DNA of 64,000 nt from CAZPBN01 sp964584935 (GCA_964584935.1 CAZPBN010000003.1:1-64000), one strand, 5' to 3'; positions 16,946 to 26,742 are shown, numbered from the stretch's first letter. The notes: generated by a model not told the origin, from the letters alone. Numbers and translations are program-made.

Positions 16946-18151
16946 CTAAAACTGCTGAATCATACTGAATATAGGCAGATACATAGAGATAACAATCATT
17001 CCCACAAGTCCTCCCACAAAAATCAAGAGTATAGGTTCTAACATGGAAAGAAGGCCTGAAACAGCCACCTCCACTTCATCATCGTAAAAATCAGCCAGTT
17101 TATTCAGCATTTCATCCAATGTTCCCGTCGCTTCTCCAACTCCTACCATCTGGAGAAAAATAAAAGGAAATTCTCCAGATTCTCTAAAAGAATCAGCCAT
17201 ACTTTGACCTTCTCCTACTTTTTTTCTGGCTTCAAGAATATAACTTTCCATCACCACATTTCCAGCCGTTCCAGCTGTGATTTTTAAACTGTCCAGCATT
17301 GCCACTCCTCCAGTAAGAAGAGTACTTAACGTCCGGGTAACACGCGAAAGGGCTACTTTTTCGAGAAGCTTACCAAAAAGGGGCAACTTCAAGTATGTCC
17401 TATCCAAAATACGTCTTCCTCCTGGCGTTTTCCCCATATACCGGTATCCAATAATTAAAACAATGATGCCTATAAAGATATAAAGTATATATTTTTGAAC
17501 AAATTTACTCACTGCTAAAATAAAGGATGTAAGCCCTGGCAAAGTAGCACCGAGTTCCATAAAAATGTTAGCAAAGGTGGGAACAACCTGCCACATCATA
17601 AAAATTGTAACAATAATAGCAAAAGCCACAATAGCAACAGGATAAATCATGGCTTGCTTTACCTGAGATCTCAGTTTTACAATTTTTTCCTGGTAGTCAG
17701 CTAAACGGGTCAACATAATATCAAGAGAACCACTTTGTTCTCCAGTCGCCACAAGATTACAGTAAAGGTCATCAAATACTTTCGGGTGTTTTCTTTTTGC
17801 CTGGTGCAATGCCGAACCAGCTTCAACATCAGCCCTGATATTTTTTATTACTTTTTTAAAATATTTATTTTTCTCTTGTTCTTCGGCAAGAATATTCAAA
17901 CTCTGTATGAGAGGCAATTCAGCATCTATCAACACTGAAAGGTGCCTGCTGTAAACGGACAGCTCTTTTAAAGCAACTTTTTCTCTTCTGAGAAAGGGGA
18001 TATTTAACTCAAATTGTTTTCTTGTAACATCTAAAACAGTAATCTGTTCCCTGCTAAGTGCTGATGCAATATCCTCTTTATTTTCGGCAACCCTTTCTCC
18101 GGATACCAATTCACCAAAACGATTTTTTCCTTTCCACACAAATACTGGCAT
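16946..18151 (-). CDS. pilC: Type IV pilus inner-membrane platform protein
   Basis: A 401-residue protein of the GspF/PilC family. Two copies of the T2SF domain are visible: one around residues 70-190, beginning FSRHL-like with SVYSRHLSVLIDAELPLIQSL, and one around 270-395 with VTRTLSTLLTGGVAMLDSLKI, each followed by membrane helices (about 170-240 and 370-395). PilC is the membrane platform on which PilB and PilT act to extend and retract the pilus. It lies 9 bp after pilT in the order pilB-pilT-pilC. The length is normal for the family (about 400). Confidence 0.94.
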   Translation of the reverse strand: MPVFVWKGKNRFGELVSGERVAENKEDIASALSREQITVLDVTRKQFELNIPFLRREKVALKELSVYSRHLSVLIDAELPLIQSLNILAEEQEKNKYFKKVIKNIRADVEAGSALHQAKRKHPKVFDDLYCNLVATGEQSGSLDIMLTRLADYQEKIVKLRSQVKQAMIYPVAIVAFAIIVTIFMMWQVVPTFANIFMELGATLPGLTSFILAVSKFVQKYILYIFIGIIVLIIGYRYMGKTPGGRRILDRTYLKLPLFGKLLEKVALSRVTRTLSTLLTGGVAMLDSLKITAGTAGNVVMESYILEARKKVGEGQSMADSFRESGEFPFIFLQMVGVGEATGTLDEMLNKLADFYDDEVEVAVSGLLSMLEPILLIFVGGLVGMIVISMYLPIFSMIQQF

Positions 18152-18160
18152 ATTTCCCCC

Positions 18161-19282
18161 TTATTTTCCTTTCCTTCTATTTTCATAGTCACTTGAGACA
18201 ACTCCCTTAATACCTTCCCTCCTCTGGATAATATCTGTTAACTCTTCTGGTTTAGATGTCGCACTCATTGCTGTTTCCATGGTAATAAGATTTCTTAAAA
18301 AAAGATTAGCCAGGGATTGGTTGAACGTCATCATGCCATATCTTTCTTGTCCCATCTGCATTGTGCTGTATATCTGGTGAATTTTATTTTCTCTGACAAG
18401 ATTTCTCACAGCAGGATTTGGGATGAGAACTTCCATCGCTAACACTCTTCCCTTCCCATCTGCACGAGGAAGGAGACTTTGAGTAATAACTGCCTCCAGT
18501 ATCAAGGACAGAGTAATCCTTACTTGAGTTTGATACTGAGAGGGGAAGATATCTATGATTCTTGAAATTGTTTCTGAAGCGGAATTTGTATGCAGGGTCG
18601 AAAACGTTAAATGGCCGGTTTCCGCTACACGCAGCGTTGCCTCTACTGTTTCCAAATCTCTCATTTCTCCTACCAGAACAACATCCGGATCTTCACGCAA
18701 AACGGAACGCAGAGCATTGAGATAAGTAAGAGTATCAACAAGCAGTTCTCTTTGATTGACTATGCATTTTTTGGGAACAAAAAAATATTCAATCGGATCC
18801 TCTATGGTCACAATATGAACACTTCTGTTTTTATTAATATGTTCAAGCATACAAGCTAGAGTCGTGGATTTACCGCAGCCTGTAGGACCTGTCACTAACA
18901 CAAGCCCCCGTGGCAAAAAACAAAGCTGGGATAGCCTTTGGGGAATGCCGAGTTCGGGAAAACTCCACTCCAGTGACATAAATCTTCTAAAAGCAGCAGC
19001 AACTGATCCTTTTTGCATAAAAACATTTCCCCGGAATCGCCCCACACCCTTAATTCCAAAAGAAAAATCAAGCTCAAGATTCTGTTCAAAATACTTTTTC
19101 TGCTTATCTGATAGCAATCCATAAACCATTGACCTTGTTTCATCACTGGTTAAAGGAGGATGATCAAGAGATATCAATCGTCCATCAACTCGAATCCGAG
19201 GAGGAATATGGGTGGTCAGATGCAAATCACTTGCATCCTCATCCACAGTGATTTTTAATAATTCTTGAATTGTTTTTTTCAT
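18161..19282 (-). CDS. pilT: Type IV pilus retraction ATPase
   Basis: A 373-residue AAA-like secretion ATPase. The N-terminal PAS-like domain (1-100) contains DASDLHLTTHIPPRIRVDG. The ATPase core has Walker A GPTGCGKSTT near residues 131-140, the Asp box TIEDPIEYFF, Walker B VLVGEMRDLET and the His box TGHLTFSTLHTNSA. Near 270-280, where PilT proteins have the AIRNLIRE retraction motif, the sequence reads AVRNLVRENKIHQIYS, which identifies PilT rather than PilB. It powers pilus retraction, needed for twitching and DNA uptake (comEC is in the same window). It is packed 2 bp after pilB and 9 bp before pilC. Confidence 0.95.
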   Translation of the reverse strand: MKKTIQELLKITVDEDASDLHLTTHIPPRIRVDGRLISLDHPPLTSDETRSMVYGLLSDKQKKYFEQNLELDFSFGIKGVGRFRGNVFMQKGSVAAAFRRFMSLEWSFPELGIPQRLSQLCFLPRGLVLVTGPTGCGKSTTLACMLEHINKNRSVHIVTIEDPIEYFFVPKKCIVNQRELLVDTLTYLNALRSVLREDPDVVLVGEMRDLETVEATLRVAETGHLTFSTLHTNSASETISRIIDIFPSQYQTQVRITLSLILEAVITQSLLPRADGKGRVLAMEVLIPNPAVRNLVRENKIHQIYSTMQMGQERYGMMTFNQSLANLFLRNLITMETAMSATSKPEELTDIIQRREGIKGVVSSDYENRRKGK

Positions 19283-19284
19283 TT

Positions 19285-21021
19285 TTAACTCATCTCTTCA
19301 TCCACAACTGTCTCTCTTATGACTTCTTCAATGGATGTCACTCCTTCTTTTATTCTATTGAGTCCGCATCTTCTCAAAGTAGTCATACCTTGCTTGATAG
19401 CAACTTTTTTAATCTCACTTGATTGATCTCTTTTTAAAATCAGATCTCTTATTTTATCTGTCACTTCAATAACCTCATAAAGGCCTAATCTTCCTTTATA
19501 ACCTGTTTCATTACAACTGCTACATCCTCCTGGCCCGTAAACAGTCATAGAACTCGCCTCCTCTTTAGAAAAACCCAGTTTAAAAAGACGATCTTCAGGC
19601 ACTTTCTGTTCGACCTTGCATTTTTTACATAAACATCTCACCAGTCTCTGGGCGACAATTGTGGTTAATGAATCCGCAATCAAATAAGGTTCTATATCCA
19701 TATTGACAAGCCTGGTAATTGTACTTGCTGCATCATTGGTGTGAACGGTGGAAAAAACAAGATGTCCTGTCAGAGCAGCCTTAATGGCTATATCAACCGT
19801 TTCATTATCTCTCATTTCACCAACAAGCATAATATCAGGATCCTGCCTTAAAAAAGTTCTTAAGGAAGAAGCAAAATTCAAACCAATCTCTTCCTTAATG
19901 TTGACTTGATTTATTCCTGGCAAATAAAATTCCACTGGATCTTCGGCAGTCATAATATTCCTGTCCATATCATTCAAAACAGAAATAGCTGAATATAAGG
20001 TTGTTGTTTTTCCACTACCAGTCGGACCGGTTACTAGAATGATTCCCCATGGCCTATTGATTCCTCGCTTAAAGATCTCCAAAGAATCTGGTTCAAATCC
20101 CAATTTCGTAAGATCCAGGTTTAGTCTCTCCTTGTCAAGAATTCTGGAAACAATCTTTTCTCCAAATATAGTGGGCAAACAGGAAACCCTCATATCAACT
20201 TCTTTCTTGTTTCCGCCTTCCATTTTAACGTTTAATTTAATCCGTCCATCCTGGGGCAACCGCTTTTCAGCAATATCCATGTTAGAAAGTATTTTCACTC
20301 GTGAAAGAACTGGATTTTTAAATTTCAAAGGAAGACTCATCATCTCATAAAGCGTGCCATCCAACCTATACCTCACTCTGAATGACTCATCATAGGGCTC
20401 AAAATGGACATCACTGGCCCCTTTTTTGATCGCCTCTATAAATACTGTATTGACCAAAGTGATAACCGGAGCTTGTTCTGTAGCCTGGACAATCTCCTCA
20501 ACGCTGTAATTATCCTCTTCTTCCTCCAAAACACTGATCTGAGAATCATCCGTTGTTTCAATCTCATCAAGTATCTGTTTCACTCTTATATTTTGTGAAC
20601 TTCCATAATATTTTTCTATGGCACTCAACACAGCTGATTCAGAGGCAACCACAGGCTGAACACTGAGCCCTGTTCTGAATCTAATATCCTCGATAACATC
20701 CAGATCTGTGGGGTCTACCATCGCTAAGGTCATAAAAGACCGTATCCTGTGAATAGGCATAATGAGATTTCTTTTTGCTACTTCCACAGGAACAAGCTCT
20801 ATCACTTCTGGAAAAAGTTCAAACTGATTGAGATCTATATGAGGATAACCCAATTGGCGGCTCAATGCTTCAGCTAATTCTTCTTCTGAAATTAAGTTCA
20901 GAGAAATGCACGCAGATGCAAATATCACATCGTGTTTCTTTTTGTACTGGTTTACTTTTGTTAATTGCTCCTGGCTAATAAGCTTTTCTTTGGTTAAAAT
21001 TTCGGCTAACGTTGAACCCAT
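19285..21021 (-). CDS. pilB: Type IV pilus extension ATPase (GspE/PilB)
   Basis: A 578-residue assembly ATPase. The N-terminal MshEN/GspE-N domain (1-150) contains LGYPHIDLNQFELFPEVIELVP. The core carries SDVHFEPYDESFRVRYRLDG, Walker A GPTGSGKTTT near 330-339, TAEDPVEF, LRQDPDIMLVGEMRD and TGHLVFSTVHTNDAAST. The zinc-binding tetracysteine (CLCKKC and later CSSCNETGYKGR, about 465-515) is typical of PilB/GspE and absent from PilT. It drives pilin polymerisation. As the first gene of the pilB-T-C-S-R series it has a sigma-70-type promoter ending about 12 bp before its ATG. No Shine-Dalgarno motif precedes the ATG. Confidence 0.95.
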   Translation of the reverse strand: MGSTLAEILTKEKLISQEQLTKVNQYKKKHDVIFASACISLNLISEEELAEALSRQLGYPHIDLNQFELFPEVIELVPVEVAKRNLIMPIHRIRSFMTLAMVDPTDLDVIEDIRFRTGLSVQPVVASESAVLSAIEKYYGSSQNIRVKQILDEIETTDDSQISVLEEEEDNYSVEEIVQATEQAPVITLVNTVFIEAIKKGASDVHFEPYDESFRVRYRLDGTLYEMMSLPLKFKNPVLSRVKILSNMDIAEKRLPQDGRIKLNVKMEGGNKKEVDMRVSCLPTIFGEKIVSRILDKERLNLDLTKLGFEPDSLEIFKRGINRPWGIILVTGPTGSGKTTTLYSAISVLNDMDRNIMTAEDPVEFYLPGINQVNIKEEIGLNFASSLRTFLRQDPDIMLVGEMRDNETVDIAIKAALTGHLVFSTVHTNDAASTITRLVNMDIEPYLIADSLTTIVAQRLVRCLCKKCKVEQKVPEDRLFKLGFSKEEASSMTVYGPGGCSSCNETGYKGRLGLYEVIEVTDKIRDLILKRDQSSEIKKVAIKQGMTTLRRCGLNRIKEGVTSIEEVIRETVVDEEMS

Positions 21022-21033
21022 TTTATCACTATT

Positions 21034-21062
21034 AAAATAATTTATTTGACATTTTTTGTCAA
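21034..21062 (-). promoter_or_regulatory. Sigma-70-type promoter of the pilus operon, overlapping an inverted repeat
   Basis: On the minus strand TTGACA (21062-21057) and TATTTT (21039-21034) are 17 bp apart, placing the transcript start near 21027, about 6 nt before the pilB ATG at 21021. The -35 box is one arm of the perfect inverted repeat TTGACA-AAAAA-TGTCAA (21046-21062), a possible operator. Confidence 0.5.
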
Positions 21063-21215
21063 CAATAGATTTTTAAGACTTTCTTCGCTACTAAGACGTC
21101 ATGCCATCCTGTTTTTTCTCTAAAATATTATAATTTATAATAATCAATCTTTGCAAATTTTTGCAGCCAGATTCAATAATTAATTTGGTTGGCTGTTCAA
21201 GAACTGCCGTCTTTT

Positions 21216-23072
21216 TTATTTCTCGTTACCTTTGTAAATCCTTTCCAATTTTTTCTTAAATTGCAAACCAGGAGCAAATTCAGGCGAAAACTTTAAGGTT
21301 TCTTCATTAAATTGAAGAGCTTCATTAATCTCTCCCCTCACAGCCATTAACACTGCCATATTATGAAGAGCCAGAACATTTCGCGGATTTATTTTAAGTG
21401 CTTTGATCAAATATTTTTCCGCATCTTCAAATCGTCTGAGATAAATGAATGTCATTCCAATATTTAAATAGACTCCCTCTGATTCCGGCTCGATCTCTGC
21501 TGCTTTTTTGTACCAGTAAAGGGCTTTTTTCCATTCTTCCTTCTCAATATAAATATTTCCAAGATTATTGCAAGAAAGAAAATCATTCTTATTTATGGAA
21601 TAAGCTTTTTTGTAGTGCTTGGACGCCTTTCCAATATGCCCCAGTTGTTCATGAACCAGCGCCAGATTGTAATGAACTAAATCCATTTTTGGCTCGTAAT
21701 TCATAAACTTTGGAAATAAAAAAGCGATGAGACAACAAGCTCCCCAGATTAAAACTTTTTTAATATGACTTTTTTCCAAAGCTTCACTGAGCTCAGAAAC
21801 AGGAACAGCAGCAAGAATGATCAGCCCGGGAACCATTGGCAAACGGTAACGTGAAAACAGAAAAAAAATCACCGTGGAAGCCATCCAGGCAAAAATAAAA
21901 ATCAATACAGGGGAATAGTCAGAAATCCTCTTTCTGACAATCCACAATCCTGCTAAAGCTAACAAAAACACACTTCCGAATTCAAACAAAGAAAACCGAA
22001 GCACCAGAGACTTTGTTTTCATATAGTAATAGTCCACAGCATCAGGCCATTCATACCAGCTCCAGAACATTTTAAGCTTTTTTAGCTCCAGTTTGATAAA
22101 ATCCAAAGGATATTTTTTTATCCAAGACAGAGATTTCTCAAACCAGTAATTGGAAACTTCAGCGGGAGTAAGCTCCCTTCCTGTTTCCATCTCTGCAATA
22201 CGGATAGGTTCTCTTCGTTCATAATAAGGGATTTGCTTCCCCGGTACTATTGGCTTATAGGTCCCGTTTGCTTCCGGATTATTTCCTATATAAAAATTCA
22301 CTCCTCCCTGGAATGTGGTTGGTAAAAAAATTCCTCCCACCAGATAGTTCCGCAAAGCAACCGGAAAAAGAATAATGACAACTCCTAAAATCATAACAAC
22401 CCACTTTTTCAGAACAACGGATTTCTTTTCCCTCAATTTGATTGCCAGAATCAACAAAAAAGGAAAAACAAGCATCATGTTTTCCCTCAACAGAATAAGC
22501 ATCCCGCTTAAAACACCGGCTAGCATCCACAGGCGGTATTTATCTTTTACTCTTGCCTCAATAAGAACCCAAAGAAGAAAACTGGCAACAGATACAGCCA
22601 GGCTCTCTTTAAGAATTTGAACATCATAGAAAATAAAAACATTATAAGTTGCCCCCAGAAATGCGGCGATTAGCCCTGATTTTTCACCGGCAAGCTTTTT
22701 CCCAGCCCGGTAAAGGGCATAACATCCTCCAGCGGCAATGATGATCTGAAACAGATAGACAATATCCAGATGTCTGCCAAAAATCCAGTAAATCAAACCG
22801 AGTAAATAGGGATATAAAGGAGCCTGGAAAAAAACCTCTGAACCAAACCATTCCCCTCCGGCAATTTTCATAGCCCACTGGTCATACTCCTCACTGTCCA
22901 TTATAAGGTGAGCAACAAAAGGCTCTTCCCGGACTTCCAGCCAGTAGGACATACGCAAAACAAGGGCAAGAACGATCACAAAAAGAAGCAGCCATTTTTT
23001 ATGCCTTTTCAATACGGAATACAATTCAGAAAACTTAGAAAACAGGTTTTTATTTGCCTTTTTCTGTGCCAT
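21216..23072 (-). CDS. Membrane glycosyltransferase (GT39/ArnT-like) with C-terminal TPRs
   Basis: A 618-residue polytopic protein. Residues about 30-430 hold some ten membrane helices with the luminal motif EEPFVAHLIMDSEEYDQWA near 52 and FQAPLYPYLLGLIYWIFG near 100, as in the GT39/dolichyl-phosphate-mannose protein mannosyltransferase and ArnT superfamily. Residues about 475-610 form at least four TPRs (for example NLGNIYIEKEEWKKALYWY and HNMAVLMAVRGEINEAL). Such proteins transfer sugars from lipid carriers to proteins or lipid A at the periplasmic face, and the TPRs probably bind a partner. The acceptor is unknown. It is transcribed away from the pilus operon's promoter region in the same direction, with about 190 bp between. 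Confidence 0.82.
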   Translation of the reverse strand: MAQKKANKNLFSKFSELYSVLKRHKKWLLLFVIVLALVLRMSYWLEVREEPFVAHLIMDSEEYDQWAMKIAGGEWFGSEVFFQAPLYPYLLGLIYWIFGRHLDIVYLFQIIIAAGGCYALYRAGKKLAGEKSGLIAAFLGATYNVFIFYDVQILKESLAVSVASFLLWVLIEARVKDKYRLWMLAGVLSGMLILLRENMMLVFPFLLILAIKLREKKSVVLKKWVVMILGVVIILFPVALRNYLVGGIFLPTTFQGGVNFYIGNNPEANGTYKPIVPGKQIPYYERREPIRIAEMETGRELTPAEVSNYWFEKSLSWIKKYPLDFIKLELKKLKMFWSWYEWPDAVDYYYMKTKSLVLRFSLFEFGSVFLLALAGLWIVRKRISDYSPVLIFIFAWMASTVIFFLFSRYRLPMVPGLIILAAVPVSELSEALEKSHIKKVLIWGACCLIAFLFPKFMNYEPKMDLVHYNLALVHEQLGHIGKASKHYKKAYSINKNDFLSCNNLGNIYIEKEEWKKALYWYKKAAEIEPESEGVYLNIGMTFIYLRRFEDAEKYLIKALKINPRNVLALHNMAVLMAVRGEINEALQFNEETLKFSPEFAPGLQFKKKLERIYKGNEK

Positions 23073-23145
23073 TTTTATAATAGACTTTTACTGGACTTCT
23101 TTCTCTTTTAGTCTCCCAATCATTCACTTTATATAAAAAAAACAA

Positions 23146-23219
23146 CGCGCCTGGAGAGACTCGAACTCCCGACCCGCTGCTTAGAAGGCAGCTGCTCTAT
23201 CCAACTGAGCTACAGGCGC
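23146..23219 (-). tRNA. tRNA-Arg (anticodon TCT)
   Basis: On the minus strand a full cloverleaf folds: acceptor GCGCCTG with CAGGCGC, D arm GCTCAGTTGGATAGAGC, anticodon loop CTTCTAA giving anticodon TCT, and T arm GGGAGTTCGAGTCTCTC, with discriminator G. The 3' CCA is not encoded (TTGT follows). It lies 65 bp downstream of tRNA-Pro on the same strand, so the two are probably co-transcribed. Confidence 0.95.
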
Positions 23220-23284
23220 GTAATTTAAGCACTCTATATCTATATAATAAAAAACACTTTTTCTCTCAATGGGTTTATCCGCAA

Positions 23285-23359
23285 TCGGGGAGATCGGATT
23301 TGAACCGACGACCTCCTGCTCCCAAGGCAGGCGCGCTAACCAAGCTGCGCTACTCCCCG
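23285..23359 (-). tRNA. tRNA-Pro (anticodon TGG)
   Basis: The minus strand folds as a cloverleaf: acceptor CGGGGAG with CTCCCCG, D arm GCGCAGCTTGGTTAGCGC, anticodon loop CTTGGGA giving anticodon TGG, T arm TCGGTTCAAATCCGA and discriminator A. Start with C and discriminator A are usual for tRNA-Pro. CCA is not encoded. Confidence 0.95.
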
Positions 23360-23489
23360 AGATAAGATAAAAACGTTCAAATCATAATTTTACATTCTGA
23401 TTCTATTTTTGCAACAAGAAAAATAACAACAAATAATATGAGTAGCTGGCTTGAGTTCTTGTAAAAGTATTTTTATGAAACTTAATTTT

Positions 23490-25190
23490 TTATCTTCTTT
23501 TCAAGCCTTTTTCAACTTCATTCTGATCAATCTTTAATAGAACCGGCCTCCCGTGAGGACACAGAGAATAATTAGATGTTTTAAAAAGACTCCTCACCAG
23601 ATAATCCATTTTTTCCTGAGGCAAGGGCTGTCCTGCTTTTACCGCAGTCTTGCATGCCAGAGTGGCTAGAAGCTTATTTTTCTTTCCTTCGCCCTTTTCA
23701 CCATCCAATTCTTCCAGAATGGATATAAGAACCTCCTCAGCCTCTTTATCGTTAAATATATCGGGAAATTCTTTCAAAACGAAACTCTGCTTTCCCATCG
23801 GTTCGATCTTGAATCCTGTTTCTTCCAGCAGCTTTTGGTTATGTTCAAGTAAAAAAATCTGATGAGGAGTGAGATCAAAAACCACTGAAAAAAGAGGCTG
23901 CTTTTGTGGCCAGTTTTTTTTTCTATCAATATCCATGTATTTATCAAATAAAATCCGTTCATGAGCATTGTGCTGGTCAATGATATAAATCCCTTCATCT
24001 TTTACAGCTATAATATAGGATTCCTTAAACTGTCCCAGAACATTCACAGAATCTTCTACTTTTGGCTCCTGAGGTAAAAAAGACTTCTGGATTCCAGAAC
24101 CTCTGTCTTCAGTAATTTTAAAATATGTTGACATTTCTTTCTCGCTAATTCCAGAACCTTCGATTGTTTGGCCCCGAGACGGATATATTTCTTTAACCCC
24201 GCTTTCCCTTAACACAGCGTTTTCAATACTCCTTTTGACAAGAAGAAATACAGAACTGGAATCTTTGAATCTCACTTCTGATTTGGCAGGATGAACATTA
24301 ACATCCACATCTTCCAAAGGGACAGATATAAAAAGAAAAGCTTCTGCAAAGAGATTTTTTTCCAGAATGCCTTCATAAGCTTGATTGATTGCTGCTTGTA
24401 TACTGGATTCTCTAACCGGTCTTTTATTAATAAAATAGATCTGATGTTTTCTATTCAATATTCCCGAAGGAGGACGGGATGCAAAACCATAAACCTTGCT
24501 TCTGTTTTCCTCATAGTCTACCTCCATAAGATTATCCAGCACCGATCTGCCGTAGATTTGAAATATTCGTTCTCTCAAGCTATTAACCGCAGGATAGTTG
24601 ATATTCTTTCTTTTCCCGTGAACCAAAGTGAACTTAATTTCCGGAAAAGCAAGTGATGCATTTGTCAAATACTTAATGATCATTGAAAGCTCACTTCTCT
24701 CTGAACGGAGAAATTTTCTTCTCGCCGGCAGATTGAAAAATAGGTCACGAACCTCCACGCAAGTCCCCAGAGGAAAAGCTGTATCGCTGACCTTTACTAA
24801 CTCTTCTCCTTCTCGTTCTATGAGGACGCCTGTCTCTCTTTCAGCTGTTTTAGTTTTGAGGCGAACTCTTGACACCGCAGAAATACTGGGAAGAGCTTCT
24901 CCTCTGAATCCAAGCGTCCGGATTCGACCGAGGTCATCCTGTTGGGAAATTTTACTGGTTGAATGGCGTTCAAAACAGATAAGTGCATCATCTCGGCTCA
25001 TCCCCCAGCCATTATCCGTTACTTTAATGAGGCTCTTTCCCCCGGATACCAGCTCAACCGCTATTTCCGTTGCCTCTGCATCCAGAGAGTTCTCCACGAG
25101 TTCTTTCACTACAGAAAACGGCCTTTCAATGACTTCCCCTGCTGCAATTTGTTGAGATAACTCAGTAGGGAGGCGTAATATTTTATTCAT
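23490..25190 (-). CDS. mutL: DNA mismatch repair protein MutL
   Basis: A 566-residue GHKL ATPase and mismatch-repair organiser. The N-terminal ATPase domain has IAAGEVIERPFSVVKELVEN (residues about 16-35), DNGWGMSRDD and TLGFRGEALPSISAVS. The transducer domain follows, with FINKRPVRESSIQ and NVHPAKSEVRF. The C-terminal domain carries DQHNAHERILFDK near 405, ACKTAVKAG and CPHGRPVLL, the three motifs of endonuclease-type (PMS2/Bacillus-like) MutL, although the first motif has Asp where the last Glu of DQHA-x2-E-x4-E is expected. It nicks the strand to be repaired after MutS recognition. No mutS is in the window. It is transcribed toward the two tRNA genes. Confidence 0.95.
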   Translation of the reverse strand: MNKILRLPTELSQQIAAGEVIERPFSVVKELVENSLDAEATEIAVELVSGGKSLIKVTDNGWGMSRDDALICFERHSTSKISQQDDLGRIRTLGFRGEALPSISAVSRVRLKTKTAERETGVLIEREGEELVKVSDTAFPLGTCVEVRDLFFNLPARRKFLRSERSELSMIIKYLTNASLAFPEIKFTLVHGKRKNINYPAVNSLRERIFQIYGRSVLDNLMEVDYEENRSKVYGFASRPPSGILNRKHQIYFINKRPVRESSIQAAINQAYEGILEKNLFAEAFLFISVPLEDVDVNVHPAKSEVRFKDSSSVFLLVKRSIENAVLRESGVKEIYPSRGQTIEGSGISEKEMSTYFKITEDRGSGIQKSFLPQEPKVEDSVNVLGQFKESYIIAVKDEGIYIIDQHNAHERILFDKYMDIDRKKNWPQKQPLFSVVFDLTPHQIFLLEHNQKLLEETGFKIEPMGKQSFVLKEFPDIFNDKEAEEVLISILEELDGEKGEGKKNKLLATLACKTAVKAGQPLPQEKMDYLVRSLFKTSNYSLCPHGRPVLLKIDQNEVEKGLKRR

Positions 25191-25349
25191 TCTCTTTTTA
25201 TTCTACGGGCTTTCTATGAAAATTTAAAGGAAAAAACCATCTTTGGACTAAGGTATTCCCTCTTCAGAATCAATGAGCCTCTCCTTTCATTTTTATCCTT
25301 TTTGTTCTCTCCCCATCACCACTTTTATAAAAACAATCTTAAATTGAAA

Positions 25350-26729
25350 CTATTTCACATATCCCAAGGACTTCAGCCTCTCTTTAGCCTTTTCTTCCAT
25401 TTGATATTTGTTGGGGACAGAAAGAAAAGCCTTCTTTTTTTCCAGTTCATTTTTCAGCTGTTGAACAATTTCAGGCTTTTTCAAAACAAGATTATTCCAT
25501 TCATCCGGATCAGCTTCCAAATCAAAAAGCTCCATACCTTTTTCTTTATTTTTTTCCCGGTGAAGAATTAATTTCCACCGTTTTCCGGATATGGCGTAAA
25601 GTGATTCATTTCGCAGAGGAGAACCGTAGTAGGCTATCAGGTCATTGATAGATTCACTGTAGGCAAGTCTCGGTTTTTTTTCTTTTCCTTTTATCAAATC
25701 CAGCAAACTTCTTCCATCAAAAGAAATATCAGAAGGAACTCTGAGCTTTAGCAGTTCAACCATAGTGGGCACAAAATCGATGCTGCGCACCACAGGATGA
25801 ATGGATTGTCCCTTTGTATGGTCTGGCAAAGAAAGAATAAATATGAGCTTTATCTGTTCCTGATAAAGGATGCAGTGGCCCCACCAATCATGTTCTCCAA
25901 GTCCTTCACCATGGTCAGAAAGAACAGCAATGATTGTATTATCCTTGATCTTCAATTTTTCGAGTTCTGAAAACAAACGCGACAGATGAAAATCAATAAA
26001 GGCAATTTCAGCATCATAAACAGAACGCAATATTTCCGGTTTTTCCTTTGATCCGGTGACATATTTATTAAGGTATTCTTTCGGAGGCAATATTAAAGGA
26101 TCATGGACATCAAAATAATGGATCCACATAAAAAACTTTGATTGATGGTTATCCTTTATCCATGTGATGGCTTTATCTGTGGTTTCATCTGCTCTTCGTT
26201 GGGCTTTTCCATTATTAACAATTCCTTTATCAGTTAAAATGTCGTTCTTATTTTTGAATTCGAAATCCTCATCCCATTCTGAAAATCCCTGATTCAATCC
26301 ATAGTGCTTTGATACGGTAAAAGAACTCACAAATGCTCCGGTCCGATATCCATTTGTTTTCATTATTTCGGCAATCGTAACCTGATTTTCCGGGAGTTTA
26401 AAACCAACTCCTCCGTGAAGAGATCGCAACTGGTGATTAAAAGGATTTTTCCCTGTCATTATGGAAGCATGAGAAACAGGAGTAATGGCAGATTGAGAAA
26501 TCGTATTGAAAAAAACAATCGATTCCGAAGCCAATTCATCAAGGACAGGACTTGTGTTTTTCCCGTATCCGTAGCAACCCAAATGATCAGATCTCAGTGT
26601 ATCCAGAGTGATTAAAATGAGATTAGGCTCATTCTCATATTCCCATTTTCTCCCACTGCAAGCGCCCAAACAGATGATTAGTCCCACTGTTAAAAGATAA
26701 TAAAATATTTTTAATCGATTGACTTCCAT
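25350..26729 (-). CDS. Sulfatase-family lipoprotein
   Basis: A protein of about 459 residues of the alkaline phosphatase/sulfatase superfamily. A lipoprotein signal (lipobox LGAC, Cys24) precedes PNLILITLDTLRSDHLGCYGY, which supplies the first metal-binding Asp pair. The nucleophile position falls in SAITPVSHASIMTG, where Thr or Ser replaces the Cys/Ser-x-P-x-R of true sulfatases. The second metal site is VLSDHGEGLGEHDWWGH. The chain ends in the family's usual LEADPDEWNNL. It may therefore be a phosphodiesterase or phosphoethanolamine-type transferase rather than a sulfatase; the substrate is unknown. ATG 26729 has GAGGAG before it; a longer frame to 26780 would overlap mtaB. It is last in the glyA-purD-purE-mtaB direction. 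Confidence 0.82.
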   Translation of the reverse strand: MEVNRLKIFYYLLTVGLIICLGACSGRKWEYENEPNLILITLDTLRSDHLGCYGYGKNTSPVLDELASESIVFFNTISQSAITPVSHASIMTGKNPFNHQLRSLHGGVGFKLPENQVTIAEIMKTNGYRTGAFVSSFTVSKHYGLNQGFSEWDEDFEFKNKNDILTDKGIVNNGKAQRRADETTDKAITWIKDNHQSKFFMWIHYFDVHDPLILPPKEYLNKYVTGSKEKPEILRSVYDAEIAFIDFHLSRLFSELEKLKIKDNTIIAVLSDHGEGLGEHDWWGHCILYQEQIKLIFILSLPDHTKGQSIHPVVRSIDFVPTMVELLKLRVPSDISFDGRSLLDLIKGKEKKPRLAYSESINDLIAYYGSPLRNESLYAISGKRWKLILHREKNKEKGMELFDLEADPDEWNNLVLKKPEIVQQLKNELEKKKAFLSVPNKYQMEEKAKERLKSLGYVK

Positions 26730-26742
26730 GCAATCTCCTCGT

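Noticed and set aside
24628..25155. Long plus-strand frame opposite mutL
   Set aside because: Antisense shadow of strongly conserved mutL codons; product is Ser/Arg-rich without domain features.
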